Under the pieces are notes generated by a model. The model worked only from the letters and a program-made list of their open reading frames with translations. It did no database searches and was not told the DNA's origin. Of a stretch of 64,000 bases of DNA, positions 8,337-17,070 are shown in pieces. The first letter of the stretch is position 1; every line of letters starts with the position of its first letter. A program made the position numbers and the translations under genes. The DNA comes from Halorientalis marina (GTDB lineage Archaea > Halobacteriota > Halobacteria > Halobacteriales > Haloarculaceae), in NCBI RefSeq assembly GCF_023028345.1, contig NZ_CP095488.1, forward strand, positions 1 to 64,000, given 5' to 3'.

Positions 8337-10445
8337 ATGTCCTCCCGGACGCCATCCTCACCACTCTCCGGAACCCTCCACCACGTTCCCTTTCTCGGCG
8401 ATGACCCGGCCACCCGAGTCGCACCGCTATACGCGGAGCTCGTGGCCGCCCACACCGCCGCGGACGTACTCGTCCTCAAGCGATTCCCAACAGGCATCGA
8501 GACGTTCACCGACCGACTCGCACACGAAACCGACAGCATCGAACGGCCACGCGTCGACGCGGTGGGCGGCCACGCTCGGACACTCCTCCAAGCGACGCCC
8601 GAGTCGCCCACGATCCTCACCGACACCGAACGAAGCGAACTCGCTTACCAGTACATCCAGGATATCGACTGGACGACGCCGTACCTCGCCACCGCGGCCG
8701 ACCACGAACGGTTCACCCGGGATGTCGGCCGGCTCATGAACATCGCATCCTGGCGCGGTGAACCGATCGACGCCACCCACCCCGCACTGAACGAGATCGG
8801 CGACCACCACCAGCGCTTCCAGGCGTGGCTCGCGGAGAACGGGTACGTCGAGCGTGGACACCTCCTTTCGCACGTCATCGATCAGTTCGACGCCGATAAC
8901 ATCGATGCCGACACCCTCGATTTCGAGGCACTACTCGTCGTCGAGTACGAGGAGTTCGCGAGCATCGACCGCGCGTATCTCGACCGGCTCGTGACCCACG
9001 CCGACTGCGACCTGACCTGTGTGGCCGAACGCGAGAGCAGCATCCAGCGCGTCTGGAACGAACCCGGCACGGTCGGGGGGACCGTCGCCCACGAACCGGA
9101 CGACGCGGCCGGCGAACCGGACCCAGAGTCACGTCCGGACGCGGTCGCGAATCTGCTCGCGACCGGTGACGTTCCACCGGACCCCGACGACGGGGCGGTC
9201 GCAGTCGTCCACGAGCCGACCTTCGCCGATCAGATCCGACGCATCGCCGACGAGATCGAGCGCCTGCGCCGCGACCACGACTGGCGGTACGACGACTTCG
9301 CTATCGGGTTCCGGGACTCGAACGAACCGATCGCGGAGACGATCCGCCTGCTCCATCAGGCTGGTATCCCTACGGCCTCGACCTCCGTGAGTGGCTTCGG
9401 TGACGACCCTGCTGTCCGGGAGTTGCGATCCCTGATAACGTACCTCGCAACTGACGACGAGGCCCAGCGCGAGCGACTGGCCGGCCGCGGCATCGACATC
9501 GACGTTGCCCTCTTTGAGACGCTCGACTCCGAGGAATCCACACTTGAGGGGACGCTCCGACGGTGGGCACTCGAAACGGACCTCAAGGAACGCATCGCGC
9601 GTGAAGACGATTCCCTGGAGGCGAAAGCGCAGTTCAGCCACGTCCGAGATGTCTTCGAGTTGGCGGCCTTCCTCGACGAGTCACCGCTGCTGGACGCGAC
9701 GTGGGACTCACTACAAGACGCGTTAGATCGCGCGGTCCGCACGGCGGCTACGGAGACACAGACCGCGGAAACTGACGTGAAAGACGACGGCGTCCTCGTC
9801 GATGCAGTGCGGGTAATGAAAAACGCCTCCTGGGAGGCAGTGTTCATGTGCAATCTCGTCGAGGGAACCTATCCAACGGACCCGAACCTCACGGGACTGT
9901 TCCCGACCACGGAGGTCGCAGAGATGCCCGGCTATCCCGGTGTGACTGACCTCACGGCCGCCGACGTTCGCGAGACGTTCCCGACCGCGGATGGTCCGAA
10001 TGCCGACCGCATCCACGACCCGTTCCGGCGCTACTATCAGGAACTCTCCCGGCGCCAGCTCGCGGTCGGCGCACGGGCCGCGACCGACCGGCTCTACCTC
10101 GGCCTGTTCGACGAGGCGGCGGGCGAACTCGACCGGAAGTGCCAGCCGTCACGGTATCTCATTGCCATCTACGAGGCGTTTCCGTGGCTTGACTCGCTCG
10201 ATCACGACGGTATCCACGGCGAGAGCGGGGCGATCGACTTCGCGCTCTCGCGTGTGGACCGGGCGCTGACGCGCGTGAAGGGTGCCGACGTTCGCGGCGA
10301 GACGATCGACCTCGACGAGACGGAACGCGATCTGGCGGCCATCCAGGACCTCCTCGCAGCGAGCGGGCAGCGGGGCGACCAGCTCTGCGAGGCCGTCCGG
10401 GCGCGCGTCGACTTCGCGGCCGGGGAGGTGCGTCGCGATGAGTAG
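8337..10445 (+). CDS. AddB/RexB-like inactivated helicase subunit
   Basis: 702-aa protein resembling UvrD-type helicases in outline but lacking a Walker A motif. Where G-x4-GKT would be, it reads KRFPTGIETF (about residues 44-53). The C-terminal half has helicase-like elements: FMCNLVEGTYP, typical of motif V-region loops, and SRRQLAVGARAATDRLYLG, matching motif VI with the key Arg displaced. Such degenerate helicases are the structural B subunits of AddAB/RexAB recombination complexes, which process broken DNA ends. The frame is open 28 codons upstream, but the ATG at 8337 has a T/A-rich box at the correct distance. It overlaps the next gene by 8 bases, so the products are probably translationally coupled and form one complex. 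Confidence 0.7.
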   Translation: MSSRTPSSPLSGTLHHVPFLGDDPATRVAPLYAELVAAHTAADVLVLKRFPTGIETFTDRLAHETDSIERPRVDAVGGHARTLLQATPESPTILTDTERSELAYQYIQDIDWTTPYLATAADHERFTRDVGRLMNIASWRGEPIDATHPALNEIGDHHQRFQAWLAENGYVERGHLLSHVIDQFDADNIDADTLDFEALLVVEYEEFASIDRAYLDRLVTHADCDLTCVAERESSIQRVWNEPGTVGGTVAHEPDDAAGEPDPESRPDAVANLLATGDVPPDPDDGAVAVVHEPTFADQIRRIADEIERLRRDHDWRYDDFAIGFRDSNEPIAETIRLLHQAGIPTASTSVSGFGDDPAVRELRSLITYLATDDEAQRERLAGRGIDIDVALFETLDSEESTLEGTLRRWALETDLKERIAREDDSLEAKAQFSHVRDVFELAAFLDESPLLDATWDSLQDALDRAVRTAATETQTAETDVKDDGVLVDAVRVMKNASWEAVFMCNLVEGTYPTDPNLTGLFPTTEVAEMPGYPGVTDLTAADVRETFPTADGPNADRIHDPFRRYYQELSRRQLAVGARAATDRLYLGLFDEAAGELDRKCQPSRYLIAIYEAFPWLDSLDHDGIHGESGAIDFALSRVDRALTRVKGADVRGETIDLDETERDLAAIQDLLAASGQRGDQLCEAVRARVDFAAGEVRRDE

Positions 10446-11373
10446 CGAGTCGACCAGCGACACCGACGCGGGCCGCGAACACGTCTCGCCGAGCAGTCTG
10501 GCGACCTACGCGTACTGCCCGCGCCAGTACGACTTCGCGAAGGCCCAGCGCATCGACACGGTCGACGACACGAAACGCTACCTCCAGCAAGGGCTGGCGA
10601 TGCACACGACCATCGAATGGACCTGTGAGGAGACGAGCGAGACGGACACACCCCAGGAGATTCACGACCGGATGCACAGCCATTTCCCGGATGCCTGGGC
10701 CGAGGAAGTCGACCCCGACGAGTTCGCCTCCGACGCGCAGCACGACTACTACCGGCGACTGGCGAAGGCCGGCCTCGCGTCGGTGTTCGACCCGGCAGAC
10801 GGTGCTGGGATCGACCACGCCCGTCAGTCGGTCGCCGTCGAGAAACGGCTCACCTGCGAACACGAGGGTGTCCCACTGAAGGGGTATGCCGACAACATCA
10901 TCCGCACCGACGACGGCCTGCACGTCGTCGACTACAAGCGCAACACGCGGGGAATGCTGACCAGTGGGACTGCGGAGCGCCTCGAACAGCACCTCGCCGG
11001 CGAGGAACACGAACCGGGTCGCGTCAAGAACGCGATGCAGACGGCGGCCTACATCGAGGGTGTCAAAGACACCACGTTCTACGAACCGGGGATGGACGTC
11101 CAGTTCACCTTCTACGGCCTGCTCAACAATCGTGATATCGAATCGAGTCCGGACGGGTACTCGGTTACCGCCAGCGGGTACGGCCGCGAGATGACCGAAC
11201 TCTACGACGAGTATTACGACACAATCTGGGAGCTAATCGCGAATGCCTACGAGGGTATCAGAGGCGAGCAGTACGAACCTGAGCCACGTGATCTCATTTA
11301 CGAGGAGGGGTGTGGGGACTGTCGGTACCAGTCGATGTGTCCGGACTACCTTGGCTGGGAGGTGGAGCTATGA
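10438..11373 (+). CDS. Cas4/RecB-type PD-(D/E)XK nuclease with probable Fe-S cluster
   Basis: 311-aa nuclease of the PD-(D/E)XK superfamily. It has an N-terminal Cys in CPRQYDF (C27) and a C-terminal trio in CGDCRYQSMC (about 291-301). Together these give the four-cysteine 4Fe-4S staple seen in Cas4, AddB and Dna2. The catalytic core is GYADNI followed by VVDYKRN (about 148-166), giving the D...DxK signature. The ATG at 10438 overlaps the upstream stop by 8 bases, and the next gene begins with an ATGA overlap at 11370. The context makes it the separate nuclease subunit of the AddAB-like machine rather than a CRISPR adaptation protein; no cas1/cas2 or array is present. Confidence 0.8.
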   Translation: MSSESTSDTDAGREHVSPSSLATYAYCPRQYDFAKAQRIDTVDDTKRYLQQGLAMHTTIEWTCEETSETDTPQEIHDRMHSHFPDAWAEEVDPDEFASDAQHDYYRRLAKAGLASVFDPADGAGIDHARQSVAVEKRLTCEHEGVPLKGYADNIIRTDDGLHVVDYKRNTRGMLTSGTAERLEQHLAGEEHEPGRVKNAMQTAAYIEGVKDTTFYEPGMDVQFTFYGLLNNRDIESSPDGYSVTASGYGREMTELYDEYYDTIWELIANAYEGIRGEQYEPEPRDLIYEEGCGDCRYQSMCPDYLGWEVEL

Positions 11374-14300
11374 GCGACGCTGAAGACCACGTCGACGGCA
11401 ACGCCGATGACGAGCAGCCGGACTGGCTGCCCGAGGGCGACCACGGCATCGACCCGCGCCCGGATCAAGCGGACATCATCACGTCCAGCGAGTACCCGAT
11501 GCGCGTCCTCGCTGGTGCGGGGACGGGCAAAACCTACACGATGGTCCGGAAGATCGAGCACCTGATCCGCGAGGAGGGCGTTGCGCCGGACGACATTCTC
11601 GCGTTGACGTTCACCAACAAGGCCGCCGACTCGATGCGGGCGAAACTCAACGCGAAACTCGGCGCGGCCGGCTACGATGTCGACGCCTACACCTATCACT
11701 CCATTTGCCGGGAACTGCTCTCGGAGTACGGCTACTACGCCGGTGTCGATCAGGGCTTCGAGATCGCCCGCGACGGCGACAAACTCGCGCTAATCCTCGA
11801 CATCCTGGACGAAATCCCCTACCGGTTCATCGACCCGGACGTCCAGCTCTCGATGGACTATGGCAGCGGCGTTGTCCAGACGCTCCAGGGCTTCATCGGG
11901 TCGATGAAACGGTCGGCGGTTATGCCCGCGGATCTGGATGCCTACCTCGGTGATTCACACCGGCTGGCCGATCTCGAAGCCATGCCGGGCCGCATCGAGG
12001 CGCGGGCAAACGAACACGTCCGTGTCAGCTGGCGGAAGATCACCGACGAGCGCCTCGACGAGCTGTGTGCTGGCCTCGAGGCGCTCAGAGGGGACATCGG
12101 CACGGAGCGGGATACTCTCGATCCGAATGCGGCGGGTGTCGAGCAAACGGTCGATGCGTTCCTCGCACGGATGCAGGCCGTCTGTGACGACCTCGAAACC
12201 GGGCTAAACAATAATCGCGACGAAATCCTCGAGGGCGACCTCGAGAGTGCGTACAAGCTCCCAGGTGTCGTCTTCGGCACCTACAGCAGTAACCCGTCGG
12301 GCATTCCTGGTGCGTTCGATCTCGTCTTGACCGAGCGGCTGGCGGACTTTCTCGACACCTGCACGGAGGCGCGTGATCTCACTGAGGGCTACGACGCCTA
12401 CGAGGCGGCGATGGCCGAGCACGGCCTGCTCGATTTCGACGACCTCGTTGTTCGGGCGACGGCTCTGCTTGGCGACGACGATCTCCAGGCCGATATCGCC
12501 GACCAGTGGGAGTACGTCTTCTGTGACGAGTTCCAGGACACCGACCGTCTGCAGTTCGACCTCGTCGAGCAGTTGACGACCGACGATCAACTGTTCGTCG
12601 TCGGTGACGACGACCAGGCTATCTACGAGTGGCGGGGCGCCAACGTCGAGAACATCCGCAGCGAACTCGATGAACGATTCGGCGACGCCCTCGTGGACAG
12701 CCCACTCGAGGAGAACTTCCGGTCGCGCCAGCCCATCCTCGATCTGGCGAACAACGCCCTCGACCTCGTGGACGACCGCGCGAGCGACAAGGAACTCGAC
12801 CGCTACGACGAACCTGCCTACGAAGGTGATTCGGTTGCCACGATCACTGCACCCGACGACGAGAAAGCCCAAGCCACACAGCTGGTCAACACTATCTCAC
12901 ACCTGCTGGCCGGCGACGCCGACGAGACCGACGAGGCATACACGCCTGGTGATATCGCGATCCTCGTTCGGAAGAACCGGCATGCCACCCCGATCATCGA
13001 GGCCTTCGAGCAGGCGGGGATTCCCTACCAGTTGGCTGGCGATCTCACGGCCGAGTCGGTAGGTGTCGAGACTGTCGTGGCATATTTGAAGGCCCTCGCC
13101 CGGCCACAGGAGGACCCCGTCTCCTGGAACCGCGTCCTCACGATGCGCTACCGGCTCCACGATGCGGACCTACGGTATCTCAATACGCAGGATGATGCCC
13201 TTGTTACGGTCCTCAGGGAGGCACCGCTCGAGGACTTCCGCGAACCCGACCGGGTGGAGGCAGCCCGCGCCGATATCGAGGCCCTGCTGGAGTTGAAAGA
13301 GCGGGTGTCGATTGCCCGCCTCTACCGGGAGCTGAAAGAACGGACGAACATCGAGTGGTACCTCTCCGAGCAGGAACAGCGCGACCTCAAGCAGGTCGAG
13401 AGCTTCATTACGGACTTCGGTGACGGCCCGGTTCAGCCCGAACTCGACGAGCAGTTCCTCGAAGCCATCGAGTACCACAGCTCGCTCACGCAGGCAAGCG
13501 GCGCGAGCGCCATCGACCAGCCCGAGACGGCCGACGACGCGGTCAACATCATGACCATCCACAAGAGCAAGGGGCTGGACTTCCCGGTCGTCGTCATCCC
13601 GGAACTCACCGCCGACGAGTGGGGGCCCAGCGAACGAACGTTTACCGCAGTGAACCACGCACTCACGCGCTCACCCGAGGCACCTGTCGAAACCGACCTC
13701 GAGCAGCGCGACCTCCTCGAGGCGCGTCGCCTGCTCCACGTCGCCATCACGCGGGCCGAGGATATCCTCGTCCTGCAGGGTCGCACGGAGGACGACGCGG
13801 ATGATGACGACGAGGACCCGCTGCTCGAGTTCGTCGGGAGCCTGCTCGATGAGACAGTCCCGTGGGCCGTCGAGGGTGCCTCGTTTCCGATCTGGAGGGA
13901 CGTCCACGAGAGTCTCGCCGACCACGCCGACTGGACGGACACGCTCGCCGCAGACCGATACGACGGTCACGATTCAGAAATCACACACGACGGAATCGCC
14001 ATCGACGCGCGGACTGCACGCGACCGCGTGCTCGCGCTGGCTCGCGAGATGCTCGACGAGTCATTGGACGGCGCCGCCGACTCGCCGCTGACCGTCGAAT
14101 CACTCGATTCGACGCCGGATGTCGGGCACTCGCTACGGCACAGCTACACCTCGCTCGAGTCATTCAGCGAGTGCTCACGGAAACACTACCTCGACTACGT
14201 CACGCGAGCCTTCGATGATTACGAGCCCGATACTGACGTGACTACGGGGCCGTCACAGCGCGAGATCGGATTACTCTTCCACGAGACGGCTGAGGTCGCG

Positions 14301-14852
14301 GCCAACCGTGGCCTGGCCTCCGAATCCGAGTGGGACGACCTGTGTGTAGACCTCGCCGAACGACACGGCTGGACGGCCGCCCTCGAGGATGCTCGTGCCT
14401 GCATCGAGGATTACTTCGACTCACAGGTCAGCGACTGGGAGGTCGTCAGCGCCGAACGCGAGTTCTCGCTCGAAATTGACGGGGAGACGATCATCGGCTA
14501 CATCGACGCGATCTATCGCACGCCCGACGGCGATCTCCGGGTTATCGACTACAAGGCGACCGAGCGAACCCGCTCGCTCGAAGACAATCGCCAACTCCCG
14601 CTCTACCTGCTGGCCTGTCGGGAACTACTCGATGAGAACGTGGACACGGCGGGCTACCTGTACGTCGGTCCGAACGGACCCGACCTGAAAACGCGGTCGT
14701 TCAGTGAGGCCGAGCTCGACGATGTCCGGTCGGCTGTCACCGACCAACTTGCCGAGATCGAGGCCGCGACGTTCGAGGAGTACACTGCCGGTGAGCACTG
14801 TCAGTTCTGTCCGCATCGAAGCCTGCCATGCAGTGACGAAGCACTCGACTGA
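11370..14852 (+). CDS. UvrD/AddA-type superfamily 1 helicase fused to PD-(D/E)XK nuclease
   Basis: 1160-aa protein with SF1A helicase motifs: Walker A AGAGTGKT (48-55), Walker B CDEFQDTD (about 386), motif III GDDDQAIYEWRGA (about 415) and motif VI HVAITRAED (about 790). The C-terminus is a RecB-like nuclease with GYIDAIYRT and RVIDYKATE (about 1045-1062). It ends in a Cys cluster, CQFCPHRSLPC, which together with an upstream Cys (C at about 947, in FSECSRKHYLDY) may hold an iron-sulfur cluster. The ATG at 11370 overlaps the previous stop (ATGA). Expected activity is ATP-driven unwinding with end resection, in recombinational repair or destruction of foreign DNA. A decayed copy of its last codons lies at 16128-16232. 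Confidence 0.85.
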   Translation: MSDAEDHVDGNADDEQPDWLPEGDHGIDPRPDQADIITSSEYPMRVLAGAGTGKTYTMVRKIEHLIREEGVAPDDILALTFTNKAADSMRAKLNAKLGAAGYDVDAYTYHSICRELLSEYGYYAGVDQGFEIARDGDKLALILDILDEIPYRFIDPDVQLSMDYGSGVVQTLQGFIGSMKRSAVMPADLDAYLGDSHRLADLEAMPGRIEARANEHVRVSWRKITDERLDELCAGLEALRGDIGTERDTLDPNAAGVEQTVDAFLARMQAVCDDLETGLNNNRDEILEGDLESAYKLPGVVFGTYSSNPSGIPGAFDLVLTERLADFLDTCTEARDLTEGYDAYEAAMAEHGLLDFDDLVVRATALLGDDDLQADIADQWEYVFCDEFQDTDRLQFDLVEQLTTDDQLFVVGDDDQAIYEWRGANVENIRSELDERFGDALVDSPLEENFRSRQPILDLANNALDLVDDRASDKELDRYDEPAYEGDSVATITAPDDEKAQATQLVNTISHLLAGDADETDEAYTPGDIAILVRKNRHATPIIEAFEQAGIPYQLAGDLTAESVGVETVVAYLKALARPQEDPVSWNRVLTMRYRLHDADLRYLNTQDDALVTVLREAPLEDFREPDRVEAARADIEALLELKERVSIARLYRELKERTNIEWYLSEQEQRDLKQVESFITDFGDGPVQPELDEQFLEAIEYHSSLTQASGASAIDQPETADDAVNIMTIHKSKGLDFPVVVIPELTADEWGPSERTFTAVNHALTRSPEAPVETDLEQRDLLEARRLLHVAITRAEDILVLQGRTEDDADDDDEDPLLEFVGSLLDETVPWAVEGASFPIWRDVHESLADHADWTDTLAADRYDGHDSEITHDGIAIDARTARDRVLALAREMLDESLDGAADSPLTVESLDSTPDVGHSLRHSYTSLESFSECSRKHYLDYVTRAFDDYEPDTDVTTGPSQREIGLLFHETAEVAANRGLASESEWDDLCVDLAERHGWTAALEDARACIEDYFDSQVSDWEVVSAEREFSLEIDGETIIGYIDAIYRTPDGDLRVIDYKATERTRSLEDNRQLPLYLLACRELLDENVDTAGYLYVGPNGPDLKTRSFSEAELDDVRSAVTDQLAEIEAATFEEYTAGEHCQFCPHRSLPCSDEALD

Positions 14853-14940
14853 CGCCACCTTCTCCGTGACTCCGTACCGGTTCGACAACGACTGACCCTG
14901 GTATCTCGTCGTCGACGTGGGTGATCTATCGGCGGCTGCG

Positions 14941-15603
14941 TCACTCCTGGTCGAGTGTCGGCAACGAACCGTGCTGTTCTCTGCGGGCGATGTCACGTAT
15001 GAACAGCCGTACTTGCTCGACGAGGTCGTTCCGGTCGTCGTAGGAATACACACGGGCATCCCAGCGGTCCTGGATCGACGCGATCATCGCACTACGAACG
15101 CCCGATTCGTGGACGAATAGCACTCGCTCCTGGTGGTTCGTTTGCGAGGTCGCCTCCTGGCGTTCGCTCTTTCGATAGATCGCCTCGAGCACAGAACCGG
15201 TTTCGATACCGACGCCGAGATTGTCCCCGATTTTCGGGACGATGTAGATTACTGCATTGCTCGCGAGGGCGAACTCGATGCTCTGTGTTCCCGCGTCCAT
15301 CTCCTCGAGTGGGACATCTACATCGATCGCCAGAAACGCGTTCACACCGGGGTCGGTCCGGAGCCGATCGCGGACGAACAACAGGAGATCGAGTACGGCC
15401 TCGTGTCGATCCAGGTCGACGTCCGATCCGACGAGGGTGCCGAAATCGACAGACTCGGGGATGGAATCCAGATCGATCGTATCCTCGGTCGCTGCTGCGT
15501 CGAGCAGCGGTTCGAGGTCGAACGATTTGTAGGGCCCCATCAGGTACACGAGAAACCGCTCGTGTGAGAGACTCCCCAGGGTCTCGAGAACCCGGTCGCG
15601 CAT
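14941..15603 (-). CDS. Rossmann-like protein of possible nucleotide/NAD-hydrolase fold (DUF7509-like)
   Basis: 220-aa protein resembling haloarchaeal proteins I recall as DUF7509 (label from memory). It begins with a hydrophobic strand and MGPYKS loop. Near the middle it has DVDVPLEEM, then SNAVIYIVPKIGDNLGVGIE, then TGSVLEA. An acidic residue in a G-x-E-x-G context after a hydrophobic strand recalls nucleoside 2-deoxyribosyltransferase, SLOG and TIR-like folds; this is only a structural guess. The start at 15603 is supported by TATATAAAA at 15625-15633 (minus strand), giving a leaderless message. It is convergent with the helicase operon and divergent from a winged-helix gene. Confidence 0.6.
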   Translation of the reverse strand: MRDRVLETLGSLSHERFLVYLMGPYKSFDLEPLLDAAATEDTIDLDSIPESVDFGTLVGSDVDLDRHEAVLDLLLFVRDRLRTDPGVNAFLAIDVDVPLEEMDAGTQSIEFALASNAVIYIVPKIGDNLGVGIETGSVLEAIYRKSERQEATSQTNHQERVLFVHESGVRSAMIASIQDRWDARVYSYDDRNDLVEQVRLFIRDIARREQHGSLPTLDQE

Positions 15604-15624
15604 ACACTCCCTGCGCCGGCGCAG

Positions 15625-15633
15625 TATATAAAA
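15625..15633 (-). promoter_or_regulatory. TATA box of the 220-aa protein gene
   Basis: TTTTATATA on the minus strand lies 22-30 bases before the ATG at 15603. It is a good archaeal TATA element, and it rejects the longer open frame that continues upstream. Confidence 0.6.
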
Positions 15634-15698
15634 GACACTGTTTTCTGTCGATATTGAGTCAGCGAACACTTATTCGTTGCACTGGCGAAGACACACGC

Positions 15699-16091
15699 AT
15701 GGCCGAAACAGGTGGCTCATCGCCTGGCGCTGACGATCGCGGTGGACTGCTCCCGGAGGACAGTCTGCTGACCCTCGAGCAGTATCTCGATATGCAGCGG
15801 GCGATCGGGAACGAGAACCGGTTCCGAATCCTCACGTATCTCGTCGACGAGGGCTCCCACAGCGCGAAAACGCTCCGTGAGGCACTCGATATGGAGTCGA
15901 ACACGCTCCACTACCACCTGGATGCACTCGTCGATGTCGGACTCGTCGAGAACCGGAAACGGAACGAACCGACGAGCAGCGGGCTCTACTCCTATTACCG
16001 GGCGACCTCACTCGGTGAAGGCATTCTCGAACACGGCGTCCGCGAACTGATGCGTGAGGAGTGGGACCTCCTCGACGCGTACGGTAGCTGA
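15699..16091 (+). CDS. ArsR-like winged-helix DNA-binding protein
   Basis: 130-aa protein with a winged helix at about residues 30-100. The motif FRILTYLVDEGSHSAKTLRE begins it, a recognition helix TLHYHLDALVDVGLVE follows, and the wing carries Tyr/Arg residues. This matches ArsR/PadR-like haloarchaeal regulators. It has no metal-binding Cys set. The gene is divergent from the 220-aa Rossmann-like protein with 95 bases between the starts, an arrangement that suggests it regulates its partner. A weak A/T box (CTTATTC, about 15668-15674) lies 25-31 bases before the ATG. Confidence 0.75.
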   Translation: MAETGGSSPGADDRGGLLPEDSLLTLEQYLDMQRAIGNENRFRILTYLVDEGSHSAKTLREALDMESNTLHYHLDALVDVGLVENRKRNEPTSSGLYSYYRATSLGEGILEHGVRELMREEWDLLDAYGS

Positions 16092-16127
16092 GCGGGGCCA
16101 GTCTCCTGTATCGGGGCTCTCTCCCCT

Positions 16128-16232
16128 CGCCGAGAGCGAGGCGTCGACGTTCGCGGAGAACACGGCGGACGACTATTGCGAGTTCCGTCCGCACCGAAGC
16201 CTCCCCTCCAGTGACGAAGCACTTGAGCAGGA
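16128..16232 (+). pseudogene. Decayed duplicate of the 3' end of the helicase-nuclease gene
   Basis: Translated, this stretch reads ...TFAENTADDYCEFRPHRS... then SSDEAL. It aligns with the end of the AddA-like protein (TFEEYTAGEHCQFCPHRS, CSDEAL), and the DNA matches almost base for base over CCGCACCGAAGCCTCCC and CAGTGACGAAGCACT. Two of the cluster cysteines have become Arg and Ser, so it is not functional. Only about 100 bases are recognisable. The true copy ends at 14852. The 220-aa and winged-helix genes therefore lie between two copies of this segment, as after a duplication or an insertion that copied its target. Confidence 0.75.
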
Positions 16233-16367
16233 GGGCACACGCGAGTAACTCAGCCGCCGAGTATTCGGGCAGGACAGTCAGCGGACTGAGCGGGTCGGGG
16301 TCTGAACGCCGATTACTGTATTTCCGAATCGGGGGACGAGCACGTTGTGATACGAATCTTTATTACT

Positions 16368-16387
16368 GTTATCTGTATAGAGATAAC
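16368..16387. promoter_or_regulatory. Perfect palindromic operator of the AbiE-like toxin-antitoxin operon
   Basis: GTTATCT, six bases, AGATAAC: a perfect 7-base inverted repeat ending 2 bases before the ATG at 16390. A T/A-rich element (CTTTATTA, about 16358-16365) lies 25-32 bases before the start. A repressor bound here would block transcription or initiation. Autorepression by the winged-helix antitoxin is known for AbiE systems, so this is its likely site. Confidence 0.6.
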
Positions 16388-16389
16388 CA

Positions 16390-17070
16390 ATGATGGACTA
16401 CGTCGACACCACTGCGGCGAAGATCGTCTTGGCCGCGAGTGATGGGGATTCGATCCGTCGGGTCGCCCAGAAGATCGACGGTACGTATTCGTGGGTCCAC
16501 ACTTGGATCGAACGTCTGGAGGCGATCAACGTCGTCGAGCGAGCGGACGGGGTCCGCGTGACTGCACCGGAGGTCCGGGACGGGTTTGCGCAGTTAATAG
16601 AGACGATTGCCCGGCAGACGTCGCCGAGCGTCGACGAGGCATACGTGATTCCACACTTCGCGGAGATGGACTTCGCATACACCAAAATCGACGCCGTCTA
16701 CGTCTGGACACACGGCGGCTACCAGATCGCTCGTGGCGGCGATGCCTATCCCGTCTTCATGCGGGTCGACGAGGCCGATGTTGAGCAATGGCAATCGTTC
16801 TTCGATCGGTACGATATTCCCGCTGTGATCGGTGAGCGCGACGATGCAATCGTCGACGATGCCGGTGGAGCAATCTATTACAGTCTGTTTCCGACAAGTG
16901 ATCCCCTCGACCCCGAGTGGGTCGACGGGAATCCCGTCATTCCATTGACGGAGACGGTAGCGTACATGCAGGAGTATCGGTGGAACTTCGAGCCAGCCTT
17001 GGAGATGGTCGCCGACGAGTACGACGTTGCCATCGACGTGGACGGCCCCGACTACGCCCCCGCACAATGA
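16390..17070 (+). CDS. AbiEi-like antitoxin / winged-helix regulator
   Basis: 226-aa protein with an N-terminal winged helix (residues about 5-65, IVLAASDGDSIRRVAQKI and a recognition helix YSWVHTWIERLEAINVVE) and a C-terminal domain of unknown fold with several Trp/Tyr residues. The organisation is that of type IV antitoxins such as AbiEi: DNA-binding head and toxin-neutralising body. The gene overlaps the downstream nucleotidyltransferase by ATGA and follows a perfect palindrome. Two adjacent in-frame ATGs (16390 and 16393) are possible starts. The assignment rests mainly on the partner and layout. Confidence 0.65.
   Translation: MMDYVDTTAAKIVLAASDGDSIRRVAQKIDGTYSWVHTWIERLEAINVVERADGVRVTAPEVRDGFAQLIETIARQTSPSVDEAYVIPHFAEMDFAYTKIDAVYVWTHGGYQIARGGDAYPVFMRVDEADVEQWQSFFDRYDIPAVIGERDDAIVDDAGGAIYYSLFPTSDPLDPEWVDGNPVIPLTETVAYMQEYRWNFEPALEMVADEYDVAIDVDGPDYAPAQ

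Noticed and set aside
10438-11373. Cas4 as evidence of a CRISPR adaptation module
   Set aside because: No cas1, cas2 or repeats lie nearby, and the gene overlaps two AddAB-like genes, so it belongs to that operon.
12204-12872. 222-codon minus-strand frame inside the helicase gene
   Set aside because: It lies opposite helicase motifs II and III and shows no independent family signal.
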